Origin: Pezicula radicicola
Lineage: Eukaryota > Ascomycota > Leotiomycetes > Helotiales > Dermateaceae
Direction: 5' to 3'
Assembly (NCBI GenBank): GCA_003008705.1
Contig: PDUO01000046.1
Span: 124,001 to 188,000 of the forward strand
DNA length: 64,000 nt
Below, piece after piece: positions 19,410-31,716 of the stretch (positions are counted from its first letter, which is position 1; each line of letters starts with the position of its first letter). A model generated the notes under the pieces. That model was given only the letters and a program-made list of their open reading frames with translations. It was not told the DNA's origin and did no database searches. The position numbers and the translations under genes were made by a program.

Positions 19410-21785
19410 ATCTTGATTTGAGTTGAGAAAAGGCTAAAGTACAAAAAGAGAAGTGCTTTGAGTTGTCTTTGTTAGGATTACTGTACAAATCGGTTTACAA
19501 TATGTCATTTTTGAATAGTTATCTATTTAGGCATAAAACATAAACTTGAGCAATTTACTTAAGCAACTCATTTCCCTAATCAAAAATGACCTCTGATATA
19601 TCTATTTGTACCGTAAGCTATAACTTATATTTACCAATTTCTACTACCTTAGTTTTAAAACTCGTTCTACAAGCAAAAGTCTTTTCTTCATTCTCTTCGT
19701 ACACAGCAATAAGGATTATCCACTTCCTAAAGCAGAGAGAGGATAACAAACTGCATGACCATCCAGAGTAATCAAATTCAATGTCAGGTACTTGAGAATA
19801 ATCTTATGTGAAGATAAATAACATGAAGATTATTTTATTCAGAGGGGGGCTACAAGGTTTCTCTGCTGTGTGGATTAGCTATTAAATGGTAACGAACATT
19901 ATTTTAACAACGTACCCTTATCTTTTAACTTAATCTTAAGATACAATACGCACCTAGAATCTAGACCTAGATTCTCATATAACTATATTTTAAAGTCCTG
20001 TAGTAACAAACACAGTCTAAGATACTTAGTCAACCCGTTGACTATGTTTTTTTAACTGCTAGTAGCTAAATTTTTAGAAGTAAATTCTTTTGCTCTAACT
20101 CTCTACCGTAGCTGGAGTCATTTACATGTGTTTCTACACTATTAACACGTAGTAATAGTAGAGCTATACTTACAATTAGACACCTAGTTCTAAGGGGGAA
20201 AAGATAGAGAAGATACTTCCTTACCTTTGTATAGTAATCAAGCAATGCTAACTTAGCGAAAAAGACGTATCAAATAACAATACATCCTTAGAAGCCGGAA
20301 TTATCCAAGTTGGGCTATAGTACTAGACAATGATGATCTAAAGTTTGTAAGCTAACCTTTCAACAAAAATGAAATGAATAATCAAAACAAGTATATATAG
20401 CCTCCTTTAAAAGATTTAAAAAAAGAATCTAAAATAGTTAAACTTTAGTAATAATATTCCTCATAACAACAAAACTTATAGACGCCACAAATATATATTT
20501 CACAAAGAAAGATAGAAACTTAGACTTTTATATCTCTCTTTAGTTTTAAATTGTATAGAGATATAGATGTATGTATATTAAACTACGACTTAGTGGAAAT
20601 TTGTATATATATATAATAAGTGAATTGTAAGTACTTACTTACCCTCTAAATACAAGGTCAAGTAAGTAGGCATAGGCTATATATATAAAACAAGAGACAT
20701 CGAATTTATCTCCCGAATACCATACAAAAATAAGTAATTTATAATATTCATATAAGGCTTATATAGCCTTAAGTTACAGAACAGGGCGAAATTGATTTAG
20801 ATCTTATAAATCAGAAAAGGATCGAATATAAACCTAATATAAAAATATACTCTATGCGATGGTTCTGACACGTGATTTGTGGGCAATAAGTGTAAGTGTA
20901 ACTAACTATATTATAAGTTTATATACCTAGAATTCGTGGTTCGTGTTATGATATAGAAGATTTATATTATTATACTCTGTATTACACAGTGAGTATATTT
21001 TAGAATAAGCTTACAACTACGCTTACTTTGTCTCTTTGTAACAGGAATCTCTTTACAACAGAAATCTATAAGTAATACTTCTATAGAGTTATTAGCTCTA
21101 TATAGAATATAGAAATTATCTAAGACTAATAAGTTATTTCCTATAATTAATTAATTAACTAGATCTTATAATAGTATAGCCTTTTATACTAGCTTTTTTT
21201 ATTTTTATTTTAAAGAAAAGATAATCTTATTAGTTACTACTTTAAAAGATTATTAATATTATAGTACCCTTCTTTTACTTTACCCTTGTTAACTAATGTA
21301 TATATAGTTGTAATATAAATGTACAATGGATTTTTCAAGGAGTATAAAACATTCATTCATTCATTCTGTATATTTATGCTTATCTAGCATAGCAAGGTAT
21401 ATATATACGTATCGATCATCCTTTCCAAACCCCAACACTATGCAAAAGAAAACAAACAACATTCCATGCCCCACAACCAAACACATCACATCACATCATA
21501 AAACGAATGCCGAAAGTGTCGCTGCTGACCTATCACTCACTCTCTCAATCATTCAAGCGACCTCTCTAACCTGCTCCAAAACCCCACTCTAAACCCCCAC
21601 CTTTCCAAACATACCCACGTTCAAAATTCCATAATTCCCAATTTGTAACTTCCATTTCGAATGATGCACAGAAACTCCCGCTCCAATAAGTGACTGATGT
21701 CCTTTCCTATCGTATTGAATACTCCGGTGATCCCTCATATCAAAATTCCTATCCCACTCAATCATTGCTTACAGAGTAGAAAAAT
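19410..21785. other. AT-rich degraded block
   Basis: Strongly AT-rich from about 19,800 to 21,400, with stops in all frames and TA-rich runs. This is typical of RIP-mutated transposon DNA. A phrase near 21080-21115 (TATAGAG-TATTAG-TCTA) recurs at about 43238-43275, suggesting a dispersed repeat. No gene seen. Confidence 0.55.
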
Positions 21786-22073
21786 CTACTCTGCAACTAC
21801 GTCCTCAGACCAGTCACCATCGGAATCATAACTCTCCCCAAAGTGAACAGGGCCCAACTTCAAAAAGCGTCTGCCGTTTCCGTTTGCGCTGGCAGAGCTA
21901 GCAGAGGAGCTGCGTCGTCTCTCGTTTATTTCTGCGGTGGTGGGAGAGGTGCTTGTAGGGGATTTGATAACGGGGGTGATGGGGTAGGAAGCTGAGGTAG
22001 TGGGAGATAGCGAGAGGAATTGCATTGGTTGTCGGGGGAGAGTGAGGACGTCGCGGGCTGTTTGGGAGGCCAT
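21786..22073 (-). CDS. Conserved-looking small fungal protein (95 aa)
   Basis: A single exon with ATG at 22073 (AAA ATG GCC context) and TAG at 21786. The sequence opens MASQTARDVLTLPRQPMQFL, passes through a Ser/Thr-rich middle and ends with a distinctive block: RRFLKLGPVHFGE, then acidic DSDGDWSED. This pattern (disordered protein with a conserved basic-aromatic-acidic tail) looks real and familiar from filamentous ascomycetes, but I cannot name a function. No signal peptide or membrane helix. It faces the 9.6-kb gene-poor block on its 5' side, so it may have a long leader or regulatory region. Confidence 0.68.
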   Translation of the reverse strand: MASQTARDVLTLPRQPMQFLSLSPTTSASYPITPVIKSPTSTSPTTAEINERRRSSSASSASANGNGRRFLKLGPVHFGESYDSDGDWSEDVVAE

Positions 22074-22662
22074 TTTTACGGGTTTGATTATTTACGTGAG
22101 TTTTGTGCTGTAAGTCTGCAGAGGATGCGGAGTTTGGCTTGCACTATTCGTGGCGTTGGAGAGAGGCAGGAGTTTTGTTGGGATGAGAGGGCAGGTGTGG
22201 GTGGAATGAAGAGGAAGCAAGTTGTGAGAGGAAGGTTGCTTGCTGGTAGAAGAGGGATCGAGTATCGGCCTTTCTTTGCTTTTTCCTTTTTTTTCTTCTC
22301 CTTTTTCACGTGCACATGCGCTTTCACCGGTGACTCTTTGGTATTTTCTTCGCGGGATTGAGTTCGTGATTTGATTTGATTTCGTTGTTGACAATGCAGG
22401 ATCGTGGGGCAGTTGGTGGGGTTTAAGGCGAGTGAGTGGGTTTCGTAATTGTACCGCCCTTGGATGGGTGAGGATATGGTTTGATCAACGCCCTCTCATG
22501 CAACGCTGCTGCACGTGCTTATTCCCTTGGCCGCGATAGTCTGCTCTTATTAAATAAGTATGTAGGTTAGACAGGTTACACAGGTTAGGTAGGTATGTAC
22601 GAGTAAGTCAGGTAGGTACATGGACAGATCGACGATCTTATTTTGTGAGGAAGCTTGGCGGT

Positions 22663-22678
22663 GGGGGGGGGGGGGGGG
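22663..22678. repeat. Homopolymer run of 16 G
   Basis: Uninterrupted G tract preceded by GGCGGT and followed by TTGAGAGG. Expected to be unstable and error-prone in sequencing. Confidence 0.9.
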
Positions 22679-23661
22679 TTGAGAGGAGAAGAATGAAGGA
22701 GATAAAGAGCGACGACGCAAGGAGAGATATACGTATATCAACAAAGAAATGGAGGAAATGAAGAGGCTTCCGAATGGGGAAATGACGAGGTTTCCCAATG
22801 GGGAAATGGAAGTTTGCTGTCATGGAGTACTCGACGATAATAATGACCTACCCTTTGGGCGGGGGAACAGCCAATGGAGGTCTTTGAAATTGTAAGCTGA
22901 GGAAATAGTCGGAAACCACGGACAGCCATGGAGAGCCATGGTCGTGAGGTGGTGTGGTAGCAGACCAAAACAAACTTCGTGAACAAAGTCCGGAACATGC
23001 GTGTGTTGTCGAAACGGGAACGAGATTTCCATTTCCCGCAGGAGGCCTTCGATAACCGCGAGGGCGAGGCTTGTGAAAGCTTGCCTTGTGAGATAAGGTG
23101 ATGATGATGAAATTCGCTACGCTTACTGAGCAGTGTGCAGTGTGCAGTTAGTGCAGTAGTGCCTTTTGCCTCGGTTGTGTAGCGTAAAGCGTTCCTCCGC
23201 TGAACTCCATCGTGGGAAAAAGGGAAAAGGGATGGAGGAACAATCACATGATTGTACTCGTAATTCCTCCTTCTCCATCCACCAAGGACAATTCCGAAAA
23301 GAGATTTGACAGGAGATTCTTACCCCTCTGCCCCTCAGAAGACCAGGATATGGCAAAACCTGGGGGAATGGTAAGTAGCAGTTATTACCGCTAACCCTCG
23401 ATTTACACCAATGGGAAGACCGGAAATTGTCGACCATGAGTGTTTGGTGCCGAGGGTCACCTCGGGTATCGGAAACTATCGGTGCGATGCGATTGTGACC
23501 GAGTTGAACATCCTGAATTGACAGTTGTGATCCAAGTATGCTGGCGAAGATATTTGTTCTTTGAGGCTCAAAGCAGCGCTTTTTGTCTGAATAATACAAT
23601 ACTCAAGACCGTGGCAGTGAAAGACCTGCAGATGCTTTGTCGCCACCCATCACCAGCGGCA

Positions 23662-23825
23662 ATGGACGACAACCCCTACGCCAATCCTGAATTCTGTCAG
23701 GAGTGTGTGGGCAAAAACAGTGAGTTCTATCTGGAGCAGTGATCTGAGAGCAACATTGACGGTAGACAGCCTCAACTGTGTGTTCCGAGTCCCCAAATTC
23801 CAAGATGCAGTACCGGTACCGATAA
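23662..23825 (+). CDS. Possible 37-aa two-exon micro-ORF
   Basis: The ATG at 23662 reads MDDNPYANPEFCQECVGKN. A consensus donor (A|GTGAGT at 23720) and an acceptor (GACAG at 23769) bound a 50-nt intron. The second exon adds a Ser-rich piece ending KMQYRYR before TAA at 23825. The only support is the clean splice pair and a protein-like composition with a CQEC pair. It may be chance, or the first exons of a longer transcript. Confidence 0.2.
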
Positions 23826-25431
23826 ATGGACGGCTTATTCGGTGTGAGGGCATTCCGACGGTGTTGTGTCGTTAAGAGTCGCTGCGCCCTCGCTTTGATG
23901 GTTGTATCTTGATCGTTTGATCCAACTCTCTCTGGGGCGTGTTTGGGTTTAAAGATCCAAGACCCCCAACCAAGACTTTTTAAAGGTTAAAACGGTCGAT
24001 AAAGTATTATCGCAATTGGTAAGGCCGTCAGTCCGCGGACCTGCACCACTGCGGCACAGCTTTCTTCGGCATTTAGTAGGTCTGTTTGTAGAGTGGTGGT
24101 GGTGCCCTAGGTGGTTTTGGTGATTTTCTGCGATCCCGAGGTTTCAAAGAAAAAATAAAATAAAACGGTGGGGTGGATTTTGCAGAACACCTCGGCCACT
24201 GCATGAAACAAACCCTCCTATTCTTCTTGACGTGCCTTTCTTTTCTCGAGGATTTTGTCCCTTTTTCATCTGTGGAAAGAGAAAAGAAAAAGAAAATAGC
24301 AAGAAGATCGAAGAGGTTTGATCTTTCGGGCAAAACCGTAACTTCTCAGAAACAGCCGATGGTTTTCGTCGTCGTAACGTAAGGGACATCCGACGCAATG
24401 GGCAAAGAAGGTATGTCGGCTGTATGCCGGTGCTTCCACATTTCACACAAGCGTTGCTTGCGTGCTTGTTTGCTCGCTCGCTTTTGCTTTGCCTTCGGGC
24501 GGGCATATGCCACTTTCTAGCTTTCTTGGTCTGCGAGGCATCGACGACGGGTGTCGAAATGAAAGTTGAAACCTTTCTGAGAGAATTAAATACGGATTTA
24601 AGACTTAAGCCTGAGCGTGCTCAGAAATGGTTAATAATTCTCCCGCCCACTTTCGGCACTGCATTGCTAAGTACTGTATGTACTTCCGTAAGTACTCAAA
24701 ATAGAGTAGGTTGCAACACAATTGAGTTCAGTTCTTTAGCTGTTACCTCCGGCACACAGATGCTAGCCAGTGAGACGCTGAGTTTCACCCCCTCTGTTGT
24801 GTTCTTATGGAGTATGAAGGGTTGTTTATTTTCCCTGTCAGAGGTCTCAGGAGATCCGCGAGGGCGGCAGATTACTACTTACAGTAGCTTCTGCATCTTA
24901 ATCGAGCATCATGCAGCCTTCGATCCGGGGGTATGCAGGCCGTGATACCGGCCGCCTTCACGCCGCCTTTCACCAGGAACACCTTCCCTGACTCCCTGAG
25001 AGAGAGCGGAGGAGAGGAGACTGAAGTAAGCGACCTCCTCCTCATTCGGCGTAGACGTTCTAGATCGCTGGTAGAACATGTACGCACTTGTCTTCGGAAT
25101 CCGGATCAAGTGAGGTGTTTAGAATTCGAGTTACTTGATTTCTGATAAGGATGAGCTGAAATGACGAGGTATTATTTCTACATGTGTCTTGGAAATCTTT
25201 GAGATACAGATTTCTTACCTTCCAACTCCCTCCGCAGCCCCTCAATAGTCAACTTGTCCACGCCGAAAGTAGTTCTGGATTTAAAAAAAACCCTGTTGTA
25301 CGACCTGTCAAAATTTAGTGCAAGCAGGCTTCCCAATTCGTGTTCCCTCAACTGTTTTCTTCTTTGGAACCTTGACGCGTGTGTAATTACAAGGGATCTT
25401 GCAAAGCGGGCCTCGCTGCCTGCTCACAATA

Positions 25432-25611
25432 ATGGATAACCAGAAGTTAAATTGTTTGGACGCTGAAGATCCGATCAACTTGGATCAATCACGATTCACT
25501 ATCGATGAGAAATGTGAGCATCATGTGTGCCTCTCGTGTTCGGCGAATTGTGAGGCGTTTATAAGCGCCATGAGACGAGAGATCGCCTCGATGGGGTCCC
25601 GAATACGGTAA
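25432..25611 (+). CDS. Possible Cys/His-rich micro-ORF (59 aa)
   Basis: The ATG at 25432 opens 59 codons with acidic and Cys-rich composition, including CEHHVCLSCSANC. No family is recognised. Length and isolation make chance quite likely. Confidence 0.2.
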   Translation: MDNQKLNCLDAEDPINLDQSRFTIDEKCEHHVCLSCSANCEAFISAMRREIASMGSRIR

Positions 25612-26714
25612 TAAAGAGATCTTGGAGCGACAGATTGACAACTGAAAGAAAGCATCACGATACGGATATTTTTCATGTCTTTTCTCATCATTTTTGTCGA
25701 TGCTCTGCAAATCAAATTTCATTATATTGGGCCGGGAGAATTGCTGCAGCTGACATGTTGAAATTGTTTTGGCAGCAAGAAGCCGCGGGAGAGAGATGAT
25801 CAAAATGAATATGACGTCGGGTCCCTGCAGGAAGAAGGACGAGGAAAAACGGTCTTGTGTTTCCCTTTTTCCTCGTCTGCTAGCGACAAACATTTCTTGC
25901 TTGTAACGTTATGTGTCGTATAGAGTAATATGTGTATATCTATGTTGCCGCCAAAATTTCCAAATTGAGGCTTGGCTGGGTATTATCGAGAGCATCTGAG
26001 GGCTCTATCAGTCGGAACACCCTCGGCCGGTCGGGCTATTCTTCTCACGGAACAGTGCTGGCATTCGCCGGAATAATGCAGTAACGGCCGTGGCACGGAG
26101 TTCTCCAGGGATAGAGCCCGCTATTGCGCCCCCTGAGCTTTGCTGCCACATGGGAAGAGGGTTTGTCTGTTGGAGCACCCGCAACAAGTGGGGGAGCGAG
26201 CCGGGAAGGGAAGGCCGGAAGAGGCCCCTACGCTACTTCGTCCAGTACATATTTTCTTCGGCAGGAATGGCAGTCCCGTTCGCACAGTTCGTATGTACTG
26301 TACGGATGTACACCGCATACCAACTCGATGCTACCTCCTATCTATTTAGTACCGAGTCTTCGTCATTCAATAGACTCGATGGTCTGCTGTCTCAGAATCT
26401 GGCCGTCTTAAGCTATTGTTTTGCAGCTATTGAATAGCTTTGCACTTAGGGCTAACCCGCCTTCTCGCCGGATCGACCGGTAGTTCAGGGAGACCAAGCT
26501 AGAGAGAGCCAAGCGGCGGTTTAAGGCTAAACCTAGTGACTTTGTAGATGATGTTCGCCGTCAAATGCCTTCGGCTTCTAAACATGTCTCGGCCGTCAAA
26601 GGCAATGGTGTAGGCAAACTTGCAAAGGATGACTCTGTGCTCTCGCATGGATACCGCACAAGAGCCTACAGTAGGAGGCCGTTGCTAATAAAACGTCACT
26701 TTTACTTCCGTGCC

Positions 26715-26763
26715 GTCATAACGACCAGGCGGAGAATCATAATCCGCTATCCATCGTTATGAC
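26715..26763. promoter_or_regulatory. 49-bp nested palindrome enclosing CGG-N11-CCG
   Basis: Outer arms GTCATAACGA (26715-26724) and TCGTTATGAC (26754-26763) are perfectly complementary. The inner arms GCGGA and TCCGC enclose a CGG-N11-CCG arrangement (26730-26746), the spacing bound by Gal4-type Zn2Cys6 dimers. Read directly. Regulatory function is inference, and it could equally be a hairpin from an old element. Confidence 0.4.
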
Positions 26764-29700
26764 TGGGCTAGGGCCCTAAGGACGGAGGATACTTGTTGGG
26801 ATAGCGAAACACCATCAAAGTGTTCTTATTAAACGGAGCCGGCTCCGTACGATACCTTCTGCTAATAAACTCGACAAAGCAACTAACTCGAAATTGGAAA
26901 CTTGTGGATTCAAGTCTAAGCCGTAAACTTTATGGACACAGGATTACTTTTCGAAAGGAACTACCGTACAGTAGTGAAGTATGTAGTAGTTACACTGCCG
27001 CTAATTCCTCGTGAAGCCCACAAGCCCAAGGTCGAATAGTTCGCTGTAAGGGTTAAAGATGCGTTAACATGTTGGGGCGATCAGTTGTCACAGAGGCGGC
27101 CAATAGTACCAACAAGCAATGTTAGACAGCATCCTGGAGGCGTGCGCCTCAACGGCCGATGACATTGTTTGAACCAAGTTCGTCTGCCGAAGAGGAATTC
27201 CGGTGGGGCCGCCTCTCGTCTAAGTTGCTCGAGTCTCAAGCTGCCCCCTCATCGTGACATCGCGATCGCATCGCGACCAACCAACCAAACCAAAAAAAAA
27301 AAGTCGTAGATACTTTCTCCCATACAGTAGTAGCACTCCGGCGCTGCAGAAGTAGCTCTGTACAGTATCTCTCTCAGCCAGCCCCGAGAGAACACATCAC
27401 ATTCAAGTCCCGGGTTTGCCCTGGGAGTTCGTGCAGCCGTTGAGATCACGGAGCCAAGGTCACCAAGTTTGGCACATGGCACCCCCGAGTAGAGCACATG
27501 CTAGTTGCCGCGAGTTCGAATCGGATTGTCGCCATTCATTGGCTTCGATCCACCGTCGCACTTTTTTTTTTACGCTGCTAACCACCCTTACCCCTAAAGA
27601 GATCGAAAGGCTAACATACGCGCAATAGCGGCACATGTATGTATCATAGCGTGTGTCTGCGCAAATCAAAAAAGAAAGAAAAAAAAAGAAACTGGTTGGA
27701 TTTCAGCGTGGATCCTCCTGATCCCTCTGCCTGTCCACTCCTCCTCCTCGCAGGGCCAATAATGTGAATGTGTCCCATGTGAGCCCATCTTGGAATGGCG
27801 CCCTACGAACCTTGTCAGCATTGAATAGTTCTCCCTGCCCTACCCTTATGTGCTCGTCTCGTCTGCTCGGTTCCCTTTTAGCCAACGGCTTTGCCGCGGA
27901 TACGGGTACTTGTTGGTGGACTGGGACAGCCTGGTATCATACTTGTATGGCTGCAAGTCAATCCCATCTTCATAACTCATCACATCCATACGGATAGCAA
28001 ACGACCAACAAGGACGCACGCAGCACGCCGGGCATATCTACTCCAGAGTGTCGTCGTGTTGCTACATCCCACAAGGGATGGCAAACACAAACAACCATCT
28101 TCATTCAAATTAATTGATCAACAGTCGACCAATACCATACTGTCGGAATGGTGTGACAAAACTTATAAAGCACTGCCAACTCTGAGGATTTGTAGAGAGA
28201 GATTCGACGATCCTTCGAACTGAACCGCCCAGATCCCTATCATCGATCGTCGTTAACGTGCTGCGCAATAATTTCTTCTTGAGCAGTTCCGCCAGCGAAG
28301 TCCGTGTGAGAGGACCTTCTGGCAAACCGGCCGGCAAAAAAGACTACGAACTGGTTTCAAAGCCTTCACGGACTCGATCAATATCTACTGGTATGTTCGC
28401 TGACCTCACGTCTACGTCTGCGTCGATGTGCTTTCAATTCTCATCTCCCTTCAAACATTCGCTAATTGTTTCGTCCACAGCTCTCGAGTGCCGACAAGAA
28501 GCTGTCGTTGAAAAGCTTGGACCATCACGACTTGCCACAAAATTCTGCTCCGCCGCGCCCCTGCAACAATTATGTGTATCAATTGGATATACGTGTACGC
28601 CTGTGGCCATCGAACAGTCACGCATGTCGAATGTGCTAGCCACAGAGCAAATAGATCCAGGCCTTGTAAAGTGAAGGATCAGGTTGAGCGTATGGATGTA
28701 TATTGTGAGAGCTGCGACGCTGGCTAGCAAGTGAGTCTCGGACAAAATCAATCCCATAAAATCCGCCTCTAACAAGTAGCAGCGTAGGAATCAATTATCA
28801 CTTCCTTGGGCGATGACCATTGGCGTCTGGCAAGAGCCCGGGGTGTACGAGGCGAAATGGATCCGGATACTATGTTGGCTTTGAGCATTTGCGGGAGTTT
28901 TGGCATCGAAAAATGGGCATGAGACAGTACCTTTAGGACTGGCTCTGTAAAGGATCTGTCACAGGACTGGTTTGGGCACAACACATATGTCGGAGTTTCA
29001 GGGAATAGAAGCCTCGATTGGGAGGATCCATATGAGGGGAAACTCTCCCATGGCTTAACAGCTCTCAAGCATAATATCAGCATCATCAAAATTCCCGTGT
29101 TGCTCCCGAGCAGCCCAAGGCCGTGTGATTGTGGAAAATGAGAGGTGCATGCTCTTGCTGTACCCATGTCGGAAATTCTCGTTGAAGCTCTCTTGGAGCT
29201 TAAAATCCAACAAAAGTTCAAGGGACCGTAGCCGCACCTTGGGCAGCAACACTGATTGCAGGGTAAAGCTCATAGCATTCTTTCTGGAATATCTACCAGG
29301 GTCGTTAGATCGCGTCGTATGTGACAGGCTTCGTAACGGTTGGACGGGGTGTGGGAGTTGGCCCGCAGATTGGTTGACGAGCTGTTTGCCGTGCAGCGCG
29401 TGCCTCGGCGCTGCATAGCCGCAGGATGAGCGGGCTCTCCCGCTGTCGATATGCATTCGCCCGGCGAAGAGCTAATCATCATCTATTCTACGCCTAATAG
29501 GTAGCCTAATAGGTAGCAAGACCTTATAGCCTGACGCAGTGGTTGACAAAAGTTCTTGCAGTGGCATCCAACTGCAGCCAGCACAGAGTCGTATCAGGGC
29601 GAATGTATTAGTTAGGGTGTGCTGCTAAGCGCTAAATCCTTGCTATTGCATGCGTCCGCTGCACAGTCATGTGATGCAGAGTTGCAGAAAAGGCGTCGAG

Positions 29701-31716
29701 GACTCGTAAGATCTTGCCGGATCTGAATTTATCTGCATTTATCTGCAGCTGTGGGTGTTGGAACGACACCAGGGATAGCCTTTGCCGCATCTTAGCCGCC
29801 GCAATATCATTGAAGTGGTTGCAATAGTGAAAAAACTGGCCGAGAGCTATGAATCCATCATCTGATACCTATAACAGCGAACATGTTGGGTAGCTGCCTT
29901 GCACTGGGTCCACTCAAAACACCTATGCTTTACCACCGCCCTATCCTCTAATCTTGTCGAGACTAGCGGAGTAGTGCTGAAAAGGAAAGCGTGATATAGT
30001 GCCGGGCTTTTATTCATTGTGATAAGTCCTCGTACCATCGTAGAAGCAGAGAAGCGAGGTACAAGCTGTATGAAAGCCTACTGCTGGGCGGGTAGATGAT
30101 GTGCGACTGATGCAAGAGTCCGCCTGCGGTCAAACAAGATATTTAAAGTTTGGCGAGCTACGCCGTTGGATTCTTCATCGACTCTCAATTTGTTGGTGAT
30201 CAACCGTAATGTTGTGCAGGAATGCAGTGCAGCTGTGAACAAGGTACTGTACAGCATTTGGACGTTGTTGGATGCAGATGATCATGCTATAGAACTCGGC
30301 CAACAACGGTCAACAGTCAACGCCGCATACCAGCATGGCCGGCAATTGAGGAAAGGAAATAAAACACGAAGGCAGCTCGATGTGGTAAATTCGATTATCC
30401 TAGTGGCAAGCCACAGATTCTGATTGCTCCAGAGAAATAATGTGTGCCGCACCCAAATATTTCCAACTGTTGGCATTATTACAGATGCGTTGATAATCAA
30501 AAAGTAAGCCATAGGTTGCTCCTCGTACTTTCGCACAGGAAGACCAAGCTCATGGCTCATGCCACAATTGACTGCGGAGATAACCAGTAACAGCCTTCAA
30601 TTTGCCAACTTTCGCAAACCTCAGTGAAAACCACACTTGCTAGGGTACGTCGATATACCAGTGACAACTCGTCGTTGGTGTAAATCGGTGGAATCTGCGA
30701 ATAGTTATTAAAAGTGGGATCCATGACAGATCACGGATGGTGTTTGTTTGTGACAAGTCTTTTCTTTCGAGTCTGTCCAATGTCTACGAATTTGATGCAG
30801 CTCGACAACAAATCAAATCGTAGGTAGGGGTTGCAGGTCGCGGATTGCAGCGTTGAAGATCATTTGTTGATGCCTTATGTAGATGACGACGAGTATAGTA
30901 CTGAGGGTGTGTTAGTTGTAATGGTTTGAGACATGAATAGCAAGTACTGTACTGTTTGGAATTAAATGTTGAAATTTGGAAGAGTAAGCCCTAGGTCACA
31001 TGACTAATTTATTTATCTATGAAGACCTTCCTAATGAGAGAAACTAGGAATAGAGGCACTGCTACGTGACTATATTTCATAGTTTGGAATAGGTAATGCA
31101 CCTGACTCAAGTAACTCAACTGATTTAAGTGACTTGCTTGGCTTAGGTATCTTAATCGATTCTTACAGAACTAAATAGAAATGACAAATGCAACCGTACC
31201 ATGTGCTTAACTTAGTCAAGGCTTGCCCTTTCTTCTCCGTACAAAATAAAATTCAATTCACGGACATTCCGATCGCAAGGCGGCTGTTCAGCTAGTGACT
31301 GGGTATTGACAAAGTCGATGAAGAAGCCTCATCTGCAAAAGAAAAAGAAAAAAAAAAGAAAAACTGAAAAGCAAAAGAATTTGATATTTCAATGCAAATC
31401 AAGCCTAGTCTCTAAGGGAAAAAGCATTGTACAGAGGCACGATAATATCCTCTGCATGGCTTGAACTATTGACTTTAGGTGACTAATTGCCTGAAATTTG
31501 GGGAGGTTGGCTTTGCCTGCTGGCTATCACGAGTCAATGACAAATCACAAGCATGTAAGAAGCAAGTACCTCCGCATCAAATATGGCATTCAAAATTCCG
31601 TTCAATTCCTCTCTATATTACATATCCTGATTCTGACTTCAAAACTTCTGCGCTACCCCAGCGCTAGTGAAGACGACATTCTCGTTTCCAACAACCGACT
31701 ATGCAATGATACCTGA

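Larger units (their letters stand above)
22074..31716. other. 9.6-kb gene-poor block of moderate base composition
   Basis: No frame here has a domain or convincing protein composition, and I find no tRNA or rRNA. Unlike the AT-rich blocks it is not visibly RIP-mutated. It holds a 16-G run (22663-22678), a GTAGGT/CAGGTTA-rich stretch (22558-22620), pyrimidine and A tracts (for example 27290-27302 and 27668-27690) and a 49-bp nested palindrome at 26715. Two weak coding candidates are listed separately. It could be the long 5' region of the gene at 21786-22073, non-coding RNA loci, or old repeats. Confidence 0.5.

Noticed and set aside
22558..22620. GTAGGT/CAGGTTA repeats as telomere-like sequence
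   Set aside because: Units are irregular and do not match the TTAGGG-type fungal telomere.
22738..24945. Long frames such as 22738-23247, 23123-23599 and 24424-24945
   Set aside because: Amino-acid composition looks random, frames overlap on both strands and no domain or start context supports them.
27460..27540. GAGTTCGAATC near 27510 as a tRNA T-arm / B-box
   Set aside because: No matching A-box, acceptor stem or anticodon arm could be built around it.
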